64,000 nt of DNA from Natronococcus pandeyae (GCF_008122205.1 NZ_PHNJ01000007.1:62001-126000), one strand, 5' to 3'; numbered from the stretch's first letter, positions 52,572 through 63,300 are shown. Translations and numbers: made by a program. Notes: generated from the sequence alone by a model not told the origin.

Positions 52572-54455
52572 ATGACGAACGACGTCAGACGCTATCTAAC
52601 CGCTCGAGGGACGAGAGGAGCGACGATCGCACCGAACGGTCGGCTGGCGTTCCGCGCGGACACGACGGGGACGATGCAGGTCTGGACCCTCGACGAGCCG
52701 CGAGGGTGGCCGACCCAGCGGACGTTCTACGACGAGCGGATCTCGTTCGTCTCCTGGTCGCCGGCCGGCGACGCGGTCGCGTTCGGCAAGGACGCCGGGG
52801 CCGACGAGCACGACCAGTTGTTCCGACTCGAGCCCGACGACGGAACGATCGAACAACTGACCGATCGGCCCGATGCGATCCATTCGTGGGGCGCCTGGAG
52901 CCCCGCAGGCGATCGAATCGCGTTCACCGCCAACCGCCGCGATACTGCGAACTTCGACGTGTACGTGATGGACGTCGCTGACAGCGGTGATCGAAGCTCG
53001 CCCGACAACCGGGAATCAGCTCGCTCCAGCGACGAACCGAGGCTCGTCTACGAAGGGAACGGACGGACCAGCGTGGCCGACTGGAGTCCGGACGGCGAGC
53101 GGCTTCTCGTCGGAAAGGCACACGCGAGCTCCGACGACGACCTCCACGTCGTCGACCTGACGACCGGCGAGTCCCGGCACGTCACCCCACACGAGGGACA
53201 CGTACGCTACAGCCATCCCACGTTCGGACCGGACGGGGACGCGATTTACTGCGCGAGCGACGCGAACGCCGACACCAAGGAACTGGTCCGGATCGACCCG
53301 GAGACGCTCGAGGCCGAGACGATCCGTTCCGGCAACCCGGCAGCATCTGACGACGGTGACTGGAGCATCGACCAGTTCGCACTCGATGCCGAAACCGGTC
53401 GACTCGCGTACACCCGGAACGTCGACGGCTACTCGGAACTGTACGTCGGTCAGTTCCACTCGTCGACCGACGTCGACGTCGCGGCGGTCGAATTCCCCGA
53501 CGGCGTCGTGTCCGACCTGACGATCGGCCCCACGGGAAACCGAGCGGCGATGACCGTCTCCTCGACCAGCCTGAACTACTCGATCTACGTCGTCGACCTG
53601 AACGACGTCGACGATGGAGACGCTCCGGAAGCGGAGCGCTGGACGGTCCCCTCGCCGGGCGGGGTTTCGCTCGAGCGATATCACGAGCCCGAACTGATCC
53701 GGTACGAGACGTTCGACGGCAGGGAGATCCCCGCGTTCTTCACGCTCCCGGACGACTACGAGGAAGGAGAGATGCCGGTGATCGTGGACATCCACGGCGG
53801 ACCACATCACCAGCGTCGACCGTCGTGGCGCAACCGCCCGATCCGGCAGTACTTCCTCGACAACGGGTACGCCATCTTCGAACCGAACGTCCGCGGCTCC
53901 TCGGGCTACGGGCGCGAGTACGCCGCGCTCGACGACGTGGAACGGCGTATGGACTCCGTTCGCGACGTCGCGGAAGGGGTCGAGTGGCTCCGTGACCGGC
54001 CGGAGATCGACGGCGAGTCGATCGTCTGTTACGGCCGCTCCTACGGCGGGCTCATGGTGCTCGCGTGTCTCACCGAGTACCCCGACCTCTGGGCGGCCGC
54101 CGTCGACTTCGTCGGCATCGCGAACTGGATCACGTTCCTCGAGAACACCGGCGACTACCGGCGCTCCCACCGCGAGGCCGAGTACGGGTCGCTCGAGGAG
54201 GACCGGGAGTTCCTGGAATCGATCAGCCCCATTCACAGGGTCGACCGGATCGAGTGTCCGCTATTCATCCAGCACGGGGAAAACGATCCCCGCGTTCCGG
54301 TCGACGAGGCCCGCCAGATCGCTGCGGCCGTCGCGGAGCAGGGCACCCCCGTCGAGACGTGTCTCTTCGAGGACGAGGGCCACCACACGACCAAACTCGA
54401 GAATCGCGTCGAGCAGTTCGAGCGGATCGCCGACTTCCTCGACGAGCACGTTTGA
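52572..54455 (+). CDS. S9-family prolyl oligopeptidase-like peptidase
   Basis: 627 residues from ATG 52572. An N-terminal seven-bladed beta-propeller (about 20-360; repeated 'VSWSPAGDAVAFG', 'GAWSPAGDRIAFT', 'ADWSPDGERLLVG' blades) covers a C-terminal alpha/beta hydrolase with S490 (GRSYGG), D572 (ENDPRVP) and H604 (EGHHT). It should cleave small peptides after hydrophobic or proline residues, as acylaminoacyl peptidases do. No signal peptide. The C-terminus ends at a TGA that belongs to an IS-end-like sequence (TGATATCCTCCCCGCC), so a few native residues may have been lost. Confidence 0.92.
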   Translation: MTNDVRRYLTARGTRGATIAPNGRLAFRADTTGTMQVWTLDEPRGWPTQRTFYDERISFVSWSPAGDAVAFGKDAGADEHDQLFRLEPDDGTIEQLTDRPDAIHSWGAWSPAGDRIAFTANRRDTANFDVYVMDVADSGDRSSPDNRESARSSDEPRLVYEGNGRTSVADWSPDGERLLVGKAHASSDDDLHVVDLTTGESRHVTPHEGHVRYSHPTFGPDGDAIYCASDANADTKELVRIDPETLEAETIRSGNPAASDDGDWSIDQFALDAETGRLAYTRNVDGYSELYVGQFHSSTDVDVAAVEFPDGVVSDLTIGPTGNRAAMTVSSTSLNYSIYVVDLNDVDDGDAPEAERWTVPSPGGVSLERYHEPELIRYETFDGREIPAFFTLPDDYEEGEMPVIVDIHGGPHHQRRPSWRNRPIRQYFLDNGYAIFEPNVRGSSGYGREYAALDDVERRMDSVRDVAEGVEWLRDRPEIDGESIVCYGRSYGGLMVLACLTEYPDLWAAAVDFVGIANWITFLENTGDYRRSHREAEYGSLEEDREFLESISPIHRVDRIECPLFIQHGENDPRVPVDEARQIAAAVAEQGTPVETCLFEDEGHHTTKLENRVEQFERIADFLDEHV

Positions 54456-54475
54456 TATCCTCCCCGCCCTGAACA
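54453..54475 (-). mobile_element. Partial IS605-type end after the S9 peptidase
   Basis: TGATATCCTCCCCGCCCTGA then ACA, matching the outer part of the IS ends at 33069 and 8996, but the second hairpin arm is gone. Confidence 0.45.
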
Positions 54476-54557
54476 GTAGATGAGAATTGTGCATGAGGGC
54501 AGAGTCGATTCGGTATTCCCACTATGTGTATGAACGAAGATTCTTCGGCAGTTATTG

Positions 54558-55022
54558 CTAATAATGGTGGCGGAGGGTTACATCCGTGGGCGTGTTTCCA
54601 GTATAGTCAACAATAATCCCAAACGACAAGTAAGTCTGCACGTCATTAGGTTCGTCGGGCCTGTCAGTCGAACAAGCGTGTACTCGGAGCAGACTGTTGT
54701 TGTCAGAGTCCCGTTCAACCCCCAATATGTGGTGTGAACCCCAATCTCCACGCAATGGCCGTTCAACTATTACAGCACACTGTGTGTCAAAGTCAACCTC
54801 TGCTAGATTCTGTCTGGTCTCTCTTTCCTCGGCTTCAACGTCATCAGGGGTAGTGAGAAGTCGCACTTCGTCTTCTGCTTCTAAAGACGCGCTGAAGTCA
54901 AACTCCTCATATTCCATCGGAGACTCGATGTCAGGGTCAGGGCACCTCAATGAGGCAGTGCATCCTATGAAAGGAACTGTGAGGGCGGTGCCGGACGAAG
55001 TGAGGAACACACGCCGTTCCAT
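54558..55022 (-). CDS. Secreted lipoprotein with Tat/lipobox signal, unknown function
   Basis: 154 residues. N-terminus MERRVFLTSSGTALTVPFIG followed by Cys21 is a twin-arginine-like signal with a lipobox (FIG-C), so a membrane-anchored lipoprotein is expected. The mature domain is acidic, with paired strands (EYEEFDFSASLEAEDEVRLL, CAVIVERPLRGDWGSHHIL). No family recognised. AT-richer than most neighbours. An AATAAATATTTAT box stands about 26-38 bases upstream. Confidence 0.7.
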   Translation of the reverse strand: MERRVFLTSSGTALTVPFIGCTASLRCPDPDIESPMEYEEFDFSASLEAEDEVRLLTTPDDVEAEERETRQNLAEVDFDTQCAVIVERPLRGDWGSHHILGVERDSDNNSLLRVHACSTDRPDEPNDVQTYLSFGIIVDYTGNTPTDVTLRHHY

Positions 55023-55513
55023 TTTCTACCCCTATAATGTCGACAGATAAATATTTATTGCGATATCAAATCTCGTTAGGATGTGAATGGTTGTGATATA
55101 GTGGTCGAAATAAAGGCACACAGAAATTGTGTCAATCGAAATCTCTGGTATCAGCACGCTGTTCGTGACAACTATCACGAATTTGGTGGTTGTTCCGTTA
55201 CCTATTTGTCCTGTACTGAGCGGTCTATTCAGCCGGAGCGAAGTGAAAATAAGCAATGCACAGATTTTGGCATTCGAAACTACTGTGAAGGACGAGGATT
55301 CTTCGCGTTGGAGTCTCGGTCGTCCTGAGTTTCCACGGAGGCAACTTTCTCGCTCGTAGCGGTACTCTGGTTTGTGTACGCCTCGTTGGTCGTTGTCTCC
55401 ACGAGGGAGCGAGCTATGTTTTCCCGCCAGACGTAATCGACCCGTCGTCTCACCCGGATTGGACTCGCTGACCGTCGGTTTCGAGAGATCGGCCGGCCGA
55501 AGCCGCGGCCGAG
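55023..55513. other. AT-rich intergenic region 55023-55513
   Basis: Left part holds the lipoprotein promoter. The centre is AT-rich with a possible short hydrophobic plus-strand frame from GTG 55129, but its composition is not convincing and I do not call it. It resembles eroded accessory DNA. Confidence 0.35.
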
Positions 55514-55849
55514 TTACGGCAGCGGCTCGGCCACGGAATCGGTAGCGTCCGGCGTTTCGAGTTCGACGAGGAGGCGCTCTGCGATCGGTCGGTCCCGGTC
55601 CGGCGTCTCGGCCGCTGCGACGCACTGGCGCAGTTCGTCTCGGAGACACCGGCGTTCACGTTGTGAGAACCGGTGCGTTCCGGCCTCGAGTTTCTCGAAC
55701 ACACGATACACTGCAAGCGGTGGCGGGTCGGTGTCAGCGGGAGATCGCACCTCCGATTCCATCCGATCGAGGAGCGTGTGGTGCAGTACCCACTGCTCTT
55801 CTCTGGACAGGTCGAACGCCCGTTCCTGGTGTTCGCTCTGAGGGGCCAT
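55514..55849 (-). CDS. Small helical haloarchaeal protein of unknown function
   Basis: 111 residues from ATG 55849 (APQSEHQERAFDLSREEQWV). Helical and charged: HHTLLDRMESEVRSP, YRVFEKLEAGTHRFSQRERR, CLRDELRQCVAAAETPDRDR, then AERLLVELE. The 'LSREEQWVLHHxLLDRxE ... FEKLEAGxxRFxxxERRxLRDEL' pattern recurs in haloarchaeal genomes (DUF7853-like), without known function. No operon partner. Confidence 0.7.
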   Translation of the reverse strand: MAPQSEHQERAFDLSREEQWVLHHTLLDRMESEVRSPADTDPPPLAVYRVFEKLEAGTHRFSQRERRCLRDELRQCVAAAETPDRDRPIAERLLVELETPDATDSVAEPLP

Positions 55850-56106
55850 AGACTGGGGAAGGCAGGCTATCATACGACTGTAACCAGTGAAAGGATGCTG
55901 CCTGCACCTGAGCATCGGTACCAATTCACACAGATGTGAAAGAACTGATCACGCCGCCGGCACCGTCACCGTGGTCGCTGTGGCGACGACGGGAATCGCC
56001 ATCTCTCGGCGGCGCTATCGATCGTATCGGCGTGCAGGTGTTCAGTGAGTGGGTGAGAGGGTGGTGAGTGGGTGGGTGTCGGTCTCGAACGCACTCGAGG
56101 CGGAAC

Positions 56107-57717
56107 CTACTCGTCGAGCGGGAGTTCGATCAGCGCCAGTTCGTCGCTCGGAACTGCATCCGCAAACGCACGTTCGATCTCGTCCCACGTTTCTGGACGA
56201 TACGCGTCGATTCCGAAGCTTTCGGCGAACGTCACGAGATCAGGATTTGCGAGCTCCGTTCCGGTGTGCTCGCCGCGGTGTTCGTCCTGTTGTGCGGAGA
56301 TAAGCCCGTAATCATTGTCGTTGAACACGACGATGGTGAACCCGCAGTCGAGTCGGGTCGCGGTTTCGATCTCCGCCGCGTTCATCAGGAAGCCGCCGTC
56401 GCCGGTCGCCGCGACGACGTTGCCGTCGACCGAGAGATCCGCTGCAAGCGCACCCGGAACGGCGATTCCCATACTCGCCAGTCCGTTCGAGATGATGCAG
56501 GTGTTCGGATCGTACGTCGGAAACGACTGTGCGATCGCCATCTTGTGACTGCCGACGTCCGAGACGAGGACGTCCTCGTCGGCCATGGCCTCACGCAACA
56601 GCGGGAGTGCGTTCCTGACGGAGGTCGGATCGCTCTCCTCGGGTGGCCTCGTCACCGACTCGAGCAACCGATCGTGGAGGTCGCGACACCACAGCGAACA
56701 GGCGTCCGTCGGGATCCGCTCGTCGATCGCTCTGAGCGCAGCGCCGACGTCCGCGACGATTTCGACGTCGGGGTTGTAGTGACGGTCGACCTCTGCAGGA
56801 TCGTAATCGATGTGAACGATCGTCTTTTCGAGGTCCGGATTCCACCCCTCCGGGTCGTGTTCGGCGATGTCGTATCCGACTGTGACGACGCAGTCGGCCC
56901 GGTCGATCGCGCGAGCAGCCTCGTCGTTCGGCCCCGAATCGAGCGTCATCAGCGAGGCCGGTTCGCGATCGGAGATGGCACCCTTACCCATGTACGTCGC
57001 GACGACCGGGATCTCGAGTCGATCGACGAGCGCACGGATGCTATCGGCCGCGCGGGTCCGCACTGCGCCGTTTCCTGCCAGAAGGATCGGACGCTCGGCC
57101 GCCTCGAGGAGCGTCGCGGCTCGCTCGACCGACGCAGGATCCGGGTCCGGTCTGCGCACCTGATCGCGGAGCGGGATCGGTTCGGCGTCGGTCTCCTCGG
57201 GAGCGACGTCCTCGGGGAACTCGAGATGGGTCGCACCCGGCTTCTCGTACTCGGCGAGTTTGAACGCCTTGCGAACCGATTCGGGGACGATCTCGGGCTC
57301 CGCGATCTGAGTGTTCCACTTGACGAGCGGCTCGAAGACGTCGATCACGTCGAGCGCCTGGTGGCTCTCCTTGTGCAGCCGTTCGCGACCACCCTGGCCC
57401 GTGATCGCGACGAGCGGGCTTTTATCGAGTTGGGCGTCGGCGACCCCGGTGATGAGGTTCGTCGCGCCGGGTCCGAGCGTCGAGAGGCAGACGCCCGCAT
57501 CGCCGGTCAGCCGGCCGTGGACGTCGGCCATAAACGCCGCACCCTGTTCGTGACGGGTCGGAACGAAGGTAATCTCCGAGTCTCGCAGGGAGAACAGCAG
57601 ATCCTCGATCTCTTCGCCCGGGAGACCGAAGACGTACTCGACGCCTTCGACCTCGAGGCAGTCGACGAGTAGGTCGGATGCTGGTGGCACGTTCGTCCCG
57701 ACCACCCTGCGATACAT
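56107..57717 (-). CDS. TPP-dependent acetolactate-synthase-family enzyme
   Basis: 536 residues, IlvB/ALS superfamily. N-terminal PYR domain with the catalytic Glu E57 (RHEQGAAFMADVHGR) that activates thiamine diphosphate; a central domain; and the C-terminal PP domain with the TPP-Mg motif GDGGFLMNAAEIETATRLDC (near 438) running into FNDNDYG. Length fits catabolic acetolactate synthase or glyoxylate carboligase-like enzymes without a regulatory subunit; the true substrate is unresolved. It lies downstream of an aldehyde dehydrogenase with a 57-base gap, same strand, so the pair may share a 2-oxoacid/aldehyde pathway. Confidence 0.88.
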   Translation of the reverse strand: MYRRVVGTNVPPASDLLVDCLEVEGVEYVFGLPGEEIEDLLFSLRDSEITFVPTRHEQGAAFMADVHGRLTGDAGVCLSTLGPGATNLITGVADAQLDKSPLVAITGQGGRERLHKESHQALDVIDVFEPLVKWNTQIAEPEIVPESVRKAFKLAEYEKPGATHLEFPEDVAPEETDAEPIPLRDQVRRPDPDPASVERAATLLEAAERPILLAGNGAVRTRAADSIRALVDRLEIPVVATYMGKGAISDREPASLMTLDSGPNDEAARAIDRADCVVTVGYDIAEHDPEGWNPDLEKTIVHIDYDPAEVDRHYNPDVEIVADVGAALRAIDERIPTDACSLWCRDLHDRLLESVTRPPEESDPTSVRNALPLLREAMADEDVLVSDVGSHKMAIAQSFPTYDPNTCIISNGLASMGIAVPGALAADLSVDGNVVAATGDGGFLMNAAEIETATRLDCGFTIVVFNDNDYGLISAQQDEHRGEHTGTELANPDLVTFAESFGIDAYRPETWDEIERAFADAVPSDELALIELPLDE

Positions 57718-57774
57718 GAGTGTAACACATGAACGGGATTTCTCCCGAGGGCGGGATCGAACTGCTCGAAGCGA

Positions 57775-59172
57775 TTACTCGGTCTGGGGAACGTCGTCGC
57801 TCTCGCCGGCAGACTGTACCCAGATGGTCTTTCGGTTGACGAACTCGTGGATCCCCTCCCTGGCGAGTTCGCGACCGTAGCCCGAGGCCTTCACGCCGCC
57901 GAAGGGCAGTCGGGGATCGGACTTGACGAGTTCGTTGACGAACACGCAGCCGGCTTCGATCTCGCGGGCGATCCGCTCCCCGCGGTCGAGGTCTGCGGTC
58001 CAGATCGAGCCGCCGAGTCCGTAGTGGCTGTCGTTCGCGAGTTCGATCGCCTCCTCCTCGTCGGCGACACGGAAGACGGCCGCGGCCGGCCCGAACACCT
58101 CCTCCTCGGCCGCGGGACTGTCCATCGGCGGTTCGGCGAGCACCGTCGGCGGGTAGTACCAGCCGTCGCGATCGAGGGGTTCGCCGCCGCACTCGAGGGA
58201 GGCACCCGCCTCGACGCTCGCCTCGACCTGCTCGTGGACGCCCTCCATGAGATCCTCGCGTGCCTGCGGACCGATTTCGGTCCCCGATTCCAGCGGATCG
58301 CCGATCTCGAGGCCCTCCATCTCCGAGACGAAGCGCTCGAGAAACTCGTCGAAGACCTCGTCGGCGACGATGAACCGTTTGGCCGCAATGCAGGACTGTC
58401 CCGAGTTGATCGTCCGCGCCGTGGCCGCGGTTTCGGCCGCCGCGTCGAGATCCGCGTCCTCGAGGACGACGAACGGGTCGCTCCCGCCGAGCTCGAGGAC
58501 GTGTTTTTTCAGTTCGCTGCCGGCCTGTTCGGCGATGGCCCGGCCGGCACCCTCGCTCCCCGTCAGCGTAACCGCGTCGAGACGGTCGTCCCGGACGACG
58601 TCCTCGATCGTGTCGGAGCCGACCAACAGCGTCGAGAAGACGCCCTCGGGATACCCCGCCTCGCGAAAGATCTCTTCGATCGCGAGCGCACAGCCCGGAA
58701 CGTTCGAGGCGTGTTTGAGCAGCCCGACGTTGCCAGAAGTCAGGTGCGGCGCAGCGAAGCGAAAGACCTGCCAGAACGGGAAGTTCCAGGGCATCACCGC
58801 GAGCACGGCCCCCAGCGGCTCGTAGGAAACGAACGTCTTCGCGTTCGGCTCGCTGCCGATCGCGCGATCAGAGAGGAACTCTCCCGCGCGTTCGGCGTAG
58901 AAGTCACAGACCCACGCGCACTTCTCGAGTTCGGCGTAGGATTCGTCGATCGGTTTGCCCATCTCTCGGCTCATCAACTCGGCGTACTCGTCCTGCCGGT
59001 CACGGAGGATCTCGCCGGCGTTTTCGAGGAGTTGCTGGCGCTCGGTGATATCCGTCTCCGCCCACGATTCCGAAGCTGAAACCGCGTCCTCGAGAATGGA
59101 GTCGACGTCGTCCGCCGTGTGGTCGTCGTACGTTTCGATTACCTCGTCGGTCGCTGGATTGGTACTTTTCAT
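57775..59172 (-). CDS. NAD(P)-dependent semialdehyde dehydrogenase (succinate-semialdehyde type)
   Basis: 465 residues from ATG 59172 (KSTNPATDEVIETYDDHTAD). Substrate/cofactor motifs: MPWNFPFWQVFRFAAPHLTS, TGSEGAGRAIAEQAG, catalytic Glu in LELGGSDPFVVLED and catalytic Cys in NSGQSCIAAKRF. The Sad/GabD-like FGPAAAVFRVADEEEAIELA ending is typical for succinate-semialdehyde or related omega-semialdehydes. Likely NAD-linked. In context with the trifunctional CoA enzyme to its upstream side, a 3-carbon semialdehyde is possible, but this is inference. Confidence 0.9.
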   Translation of the reverse strand: MKSTNPATDEVIETYDDHTADDVDSILEDAVSASESWAETDITERQQLLENAGEILRDRQDEYAELMSREMGKPIDESYAELEKCAWVCDFYAERAGEFLSDRAIGSEPNAKTFVSYEPLGAVLAVMPWNFPFWQVFRFAAPHLTSGNVGLLKHASNVPGCALAIEEIFREAGYPEGVFSTLLVGSDTIEDVVRDDRLDAVTLTGSEGAGRAIAEQAGSELKKHVLELGGSDPFVVLEDADLDAAAETAATARTINSGQSCIAAKRFIVADEVFDEFLERFVSEMEGLEIGDPLESGTEIGPQAREDLMEGVHEQVEASVEAGASLECGGEPLDRDGWYYPPTVLAEPPMDSPAAEEEVFGPAAAVFRVADEEEAIELANDSHYGLGGSIWTADLDRGERIAREIEAGCVFVNELVKSDPRLPFGGVKASGYGRELAREGIHEFVNRKTIWVQSAGESDDVPQTE

Positions 59173-60028
59173 TGGCAGGTCACTGACGCACCGCGCGTTT
59201 CCGGGAATACGGTAACGAGCGACAAAGAGCTGTTCCCGGCGATAGAACGCCGCGTTCTCCGAATATTCCGAGAGGAATTCCACTCGAGAGACCTGTCAGC
59301 GATACCACAGCCTCTCACTCGCGACTGGCGAAGAAAGAACAACGTTCGATACCAGTATCAATCTAGTGAGGACCTCGATAATAGAGTAGAACTAACTGGT
59401 TGAGATACGTCTCGAAGATCGGCGGTATGGGACACCGAATACAGAATTCGACCAATAGTCCGGTCTTTTGGAATAGCACTTAGATCGCTTAGATCGGGAG
59501 AGATACGGTCTCGTATGGTACAGTTTGAGCGAAAGCGGATCACGGTGCTCTCGCGGAACGAACTCGACGACTGATCCGCACTCGATCTCACCAGACCTCA
59601 GTTCACACCAGACATGTTTGATTCTAGTCGTAGTAGGAAAGATGTTACTATCCACACCGTCTCCGATCTCTCACCGAAACAGCTACCTATGGTAGGTACC
59701 TCAGCTAAGCTACCTATTGTACCTATTTTAGATATCTTCCGGACTGTCGTCATGGTGTCCCGTCCTCCGCGCCGTTCCGAACCGCTGGTCGACGAGCGGT
59801 CGCACTCGGTCACGGTAGCGTCTGACCCGTGAGGTTCCGAGGCCACGCATCCACGACGTGTTCGATGTCGATCACGTGAGCACTGGCGGAGTTCGTATGT
59901 TCGAGCGCTGCTACAGCTGACTCGAGGGATGCGTTCAAATACTACCGTGAGTACTCAGCTTTCGTGGTGGTCGATTCTCTCCGCGAGTCGGTGGACTTTG
60001 AACGCCGTCGACTCGAGGCACCCGAGAT
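59173..60028. other. 856-base gap with AT-rich patches, no gene
   Basis: Left part: promoter area of the aldehyde dehydrogenase. Centre (59610-59740): AT-rich, with a 10-base direct repeat (AGCTACCTAT at 59681 and 59708) and palindromes. Short frames on both strands here show no recognisable family and are not called. Right part leads to the 48-residue membrane protein stop. Confidence 0.4.
59681..59717. repeat. Direct repeat AGCTACCTAT with palindromes
   Basis: AGCTACCTAT occurs at 59681-59690 and 59708-59717 (27 bases apart); the first is part of CTACCTATGGTAG, a palindrome. A TATTTTAG box follows. This may be a regulatory region for an unrecognised transcript. Confidence 0.35.
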
Positions 60029-60175
60029 TCACAGTCCAAGCAGTCGGAGGACGATCCCGATCACAATCCCCGTGATACCTACGAGCAGCCCGATACCGGG
60101 AACGACGGGGATCGGAATCAGGCCGATCCCGAGGATAATCGCGAGAACGATGACGACCGTCGAGATTCTAACCAT
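60029..60175 (-). CDS. 48-residue hydrophobic membrane microprotein
   Basis: From ATG 60175: VRISTVVIVLAIILGIGLIP, then IPVVPGIGLLVGITGIVIGI and a short tail. Two closely packed hydrophobic helices joined by a Pro-Gly turn. Such two-helix small proteins often sit in the membrane as PMP3-like or toxin-like peptides. No family assigned. Placed between the aldehyde dehydrogenase and the trifunctional enzyme, same strand. Confidence 0.6.
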   Translation of the reverse strand: MVRISTVVIVLAIILGIGLIPIPVVPGIGLLVGITGIVIGIVLRLLGL

Positions 60176-60311
60176 ACGGCGGCTACGAGTGTTCCTAGTG
60201 TAGATGTTAGGCTTGCTGTTTCCTCCCTTCGGAGTACGAGGAGGAGCAGATCCTTCTCTCAACCGGGTTCTCGTCGCGCTGGTCCGGATCGTGGGTGACC
60301 GACTGCAGCGG

Positions 60312-63300
60312 TCAACTCGAGCGGTCAGCCCACGCGAGGAACAGTTCCTCCTTCGAGGTCAGCCCTTCGATCGGTAGTGCGTGCTCGACGACGTAGCTGC
60401 TCGCCTCGTGCTCGTTGTCCCACATCGTCTGGTGTGCCTCCGGGAGGTCCGTCCAGTCGACGACCTCGGGATCGGTGAGATCGATCTCTCCCGCGTCGAT
60501 AGCCTCGTTCAGTTGTTCGACCTCGTACGCGTTGCTCAGGTGCGTTCCGAGGATCTCCGCGGTCGGCATCAGAACGTCGCGCTGACGCATCCACACCTGC
60601 GGGGCGTACATCGAGTACCGTCTGTCCGCCAGTTCCTCGCTGTAGACGACACAGCCGGTGTGCGGTTTCGTGAGCATGGTGCTGACGAAGAGCGCGTCGT
60701 GGTCGGCCCGATCGAAGACCACGTCGGGATACCCCCGCGGATTCTTCGGCGTCCGGAGCAGGTCGCCGACCGCCCGACCGAGCGGCTTGAACACCTCGTC
60801 GGTGAACTCCTGGACGACGCGCCTGAACGCCTCGGGATCGTCCTGCGCGTCCGGCAAGTCGGGGAGCGTCTCGGGCCAGCGGAACTCGTCCTCGCGGCGC
60901 TTCAGGCCCTCGAGGCTGACGGTGCCTTCGACGGCGTCGCCGTAGCCGAGCGACTCGACGAACTCCTGTTGCTCGTCGGTGTAGGTCACGACGGCGATCC
61001 GCGCGCCGGCTTCTCGCGCGTCCTCGATGGCCCGGAGGCCGGTCTCGTCGACCACGTCGTCCGGTCCGGTATCGGTCCCGTAGTAGACGAGGACGCCGTC
61101 GCCCGCACGGACGTCGCTTCGCTCGAACATCTCGGCCGGCGTCGACGCGCCGGGCTTGCCGAGGAACGTCAGGTAGTAGCCGGTCGAGGCGCCGTAGAAG
61201 GTCAGCTTCCCGCCCTCGTCGAGAAGCTGGAACGTTCGCGGGAACGACAGTTCGCCGGCGTGGCTGACGGCGTAATCGGCCCGTTCGCCGTCGTGATGGG
61301 CCTCGTAGGCGTCGACGAACGCCGCGCCGTCTTCCTTCCACGCCTCCCACTCGGCTTCGTCCCTGGGAATCCGCCCCCAGATGTCGTCGTAGGGCTCAGC
61401 TGTTCGATCGATCGCGTCGGCGCCGAGCGTCTCGATGCGGTCGGCCCGCTCGTCGCTCGAGCACAGTCCCGTCACCGCGACGTCGTTACGCGTGGCGAGT
61501 TTCGTCGTCTCCCAGCCGGTTCCAGTCGAGGCGCCTTCGACGAACATCGTCGTTCCGGAATCGATGTCGAGCGTCGTGAACAGCGCACGCCAGACGGTGC
61601 CCGTGGCGAGGACGTACGCGCCCGCCTGCTCGATCGTCGCCTCCTCGGGGATCGGGAGCACCTGTGGCCCCTGTGCGAGCATAAACTGCTGGTGGCTGCC
61701 GTTCGGTCCCTCGTACCCCTGGATCGAGAAGTCGGCGTACATTGGATCGAGCCCCATCGTCGGCGAGAGGAGGTCGCTCTGGCCCGAATAGATCGTCACC
61801 AGATCACCGATCGCGACGCGGCCCTCGCGTGTGACCGCCTCCCCGGCGTCGACGACGAGGGCGACGCCCCCGCTGCCGGTAACGTGGTAGTCCTGATCGT
61901 GAGCGTCGAACTGGCTCACGGGGACCCCCGTGATCGCCCAGATGTCGTTGAAGTTGACCTCGCTCGCGAGAACGTACACCAGGACCTCGTTCGGCCCCGG
62001 TTCCTCGACCGGGACGATCTCTTCGACCTCCGCATCCGCGGGATCGCCGTGTGCGGCCTCGCCGGTCTCCTCGTCCTTGACGACGGCCTGGGCGTACTGG
62101 TAGTCGGGGATCTCGTCGACGCCGGGGAAGAACGGCTCGCCCGGCGGGAGGAGACGTCCCGTCTCGAGGAGTTCCTGCTCCTCGTCGGCCGAGGGGCTGA
62201 ACCGCTCCCGGGTGGGAAGCGGCTCGCTCGCCCGGTCGAGGAACTTTTCGATCCCCGCTTTGCCCCCGTCCGGATCGACGACGGCCTCGGCGAAGTGGGT
62301 CGCCTCGCGCTCGAGACCGGCCTCGATCCCCTCCTCGAAGCCGGTTCGGATCGCCGAGACGGCCCGATCGAACGCCGTCGAACGGCCCTCGCTGACGTGC
62401 TCGCACTGGGTTCGGTTCCGTTCGACGATCGGATCCTCGAGCACGTCTTCCGGGAAGGTTCCGGGTTCGTTCCACGACGACCGATTCTCGAGTCGCTGCT
62501 CGCGAGCGTCGGCGAGGACGTCCGACGCCCCCCTGATGTGCTCGCGGGCGAGTTCGGACGCTCGAGCGCGAGCGGTCCGGTCGGTCTCGAGTTCGTCGAC
62601 GAGTCCCATCTCGAGGGCGTCGTCGGCCTCGACGGTCCGTCCGTTCGTGATCAGCGTCACCGCGTCCCTGACCCCGTCGGTGCCGCGCTGCTCGGCAAGG
62701 AGACGGGGGAGCCGCTGGGTACCGCCGTAGCCCGGAATCAGGTTGAGGTTCAGTTCGGGCTGGCCGAACTCGGCGCCCTGCTCGGCCACCGAGTAGTGGG
62801 CCGCGAGCTGGAGTTCGTTGCCGCCGCCGAGCGCCGAACCGTTCACCGCGGCGACGACAGGGACGGACAGCTCCTCGATCCGCCGGAACGCCTCGTGGGC
62901 CTTGTTCGGGAACGTGATCGCTTCGTCGAACTCGTGGACCTCCTCCAAGAACTGCTCGACGTCCGCACCGGCCACGAAGTTGGACGGACCGGCGCCCGTG
63001 ATCACCACCGCGCCGACGTCCTCGCGGCGGTCGAGGTGCTCGAGGACGGTGTTGAGTTCGTCCAGCGCTCGCTCGTTGAGCGCGTTCACCGGCGGGCTGT
63101 CGACGGTCACCGTCGCGAGCTGCTCGTCGGTGGCCGCTCCGCGGACGAAGTTGTACTGGACCGTGAGATTCCGGTACCGCTCGAGGATCTCCTGTTCGGC
63201 GGCGAGATCCTGCCGACGACGCCACCGCTCGCACTTGGGACGGATTCGTTCGACCACGCCGGGGTTCTTCAGCGTGCTCGTATCGCCGATGTCTTCGCGG

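Noticed and set aside
55129-55359. 76-codon plus-strand frame with a hydrophobic stretch
   Set aside because: Non-halophilic composition, no conserved pattern and no promoter at a suitable distance.
59598-59846. Overlapping plus and minus frames in the AT-rich gap
   Set aside because: Neither resembles a known family and both are crossed by the direct repeat; not enough to call a gene.
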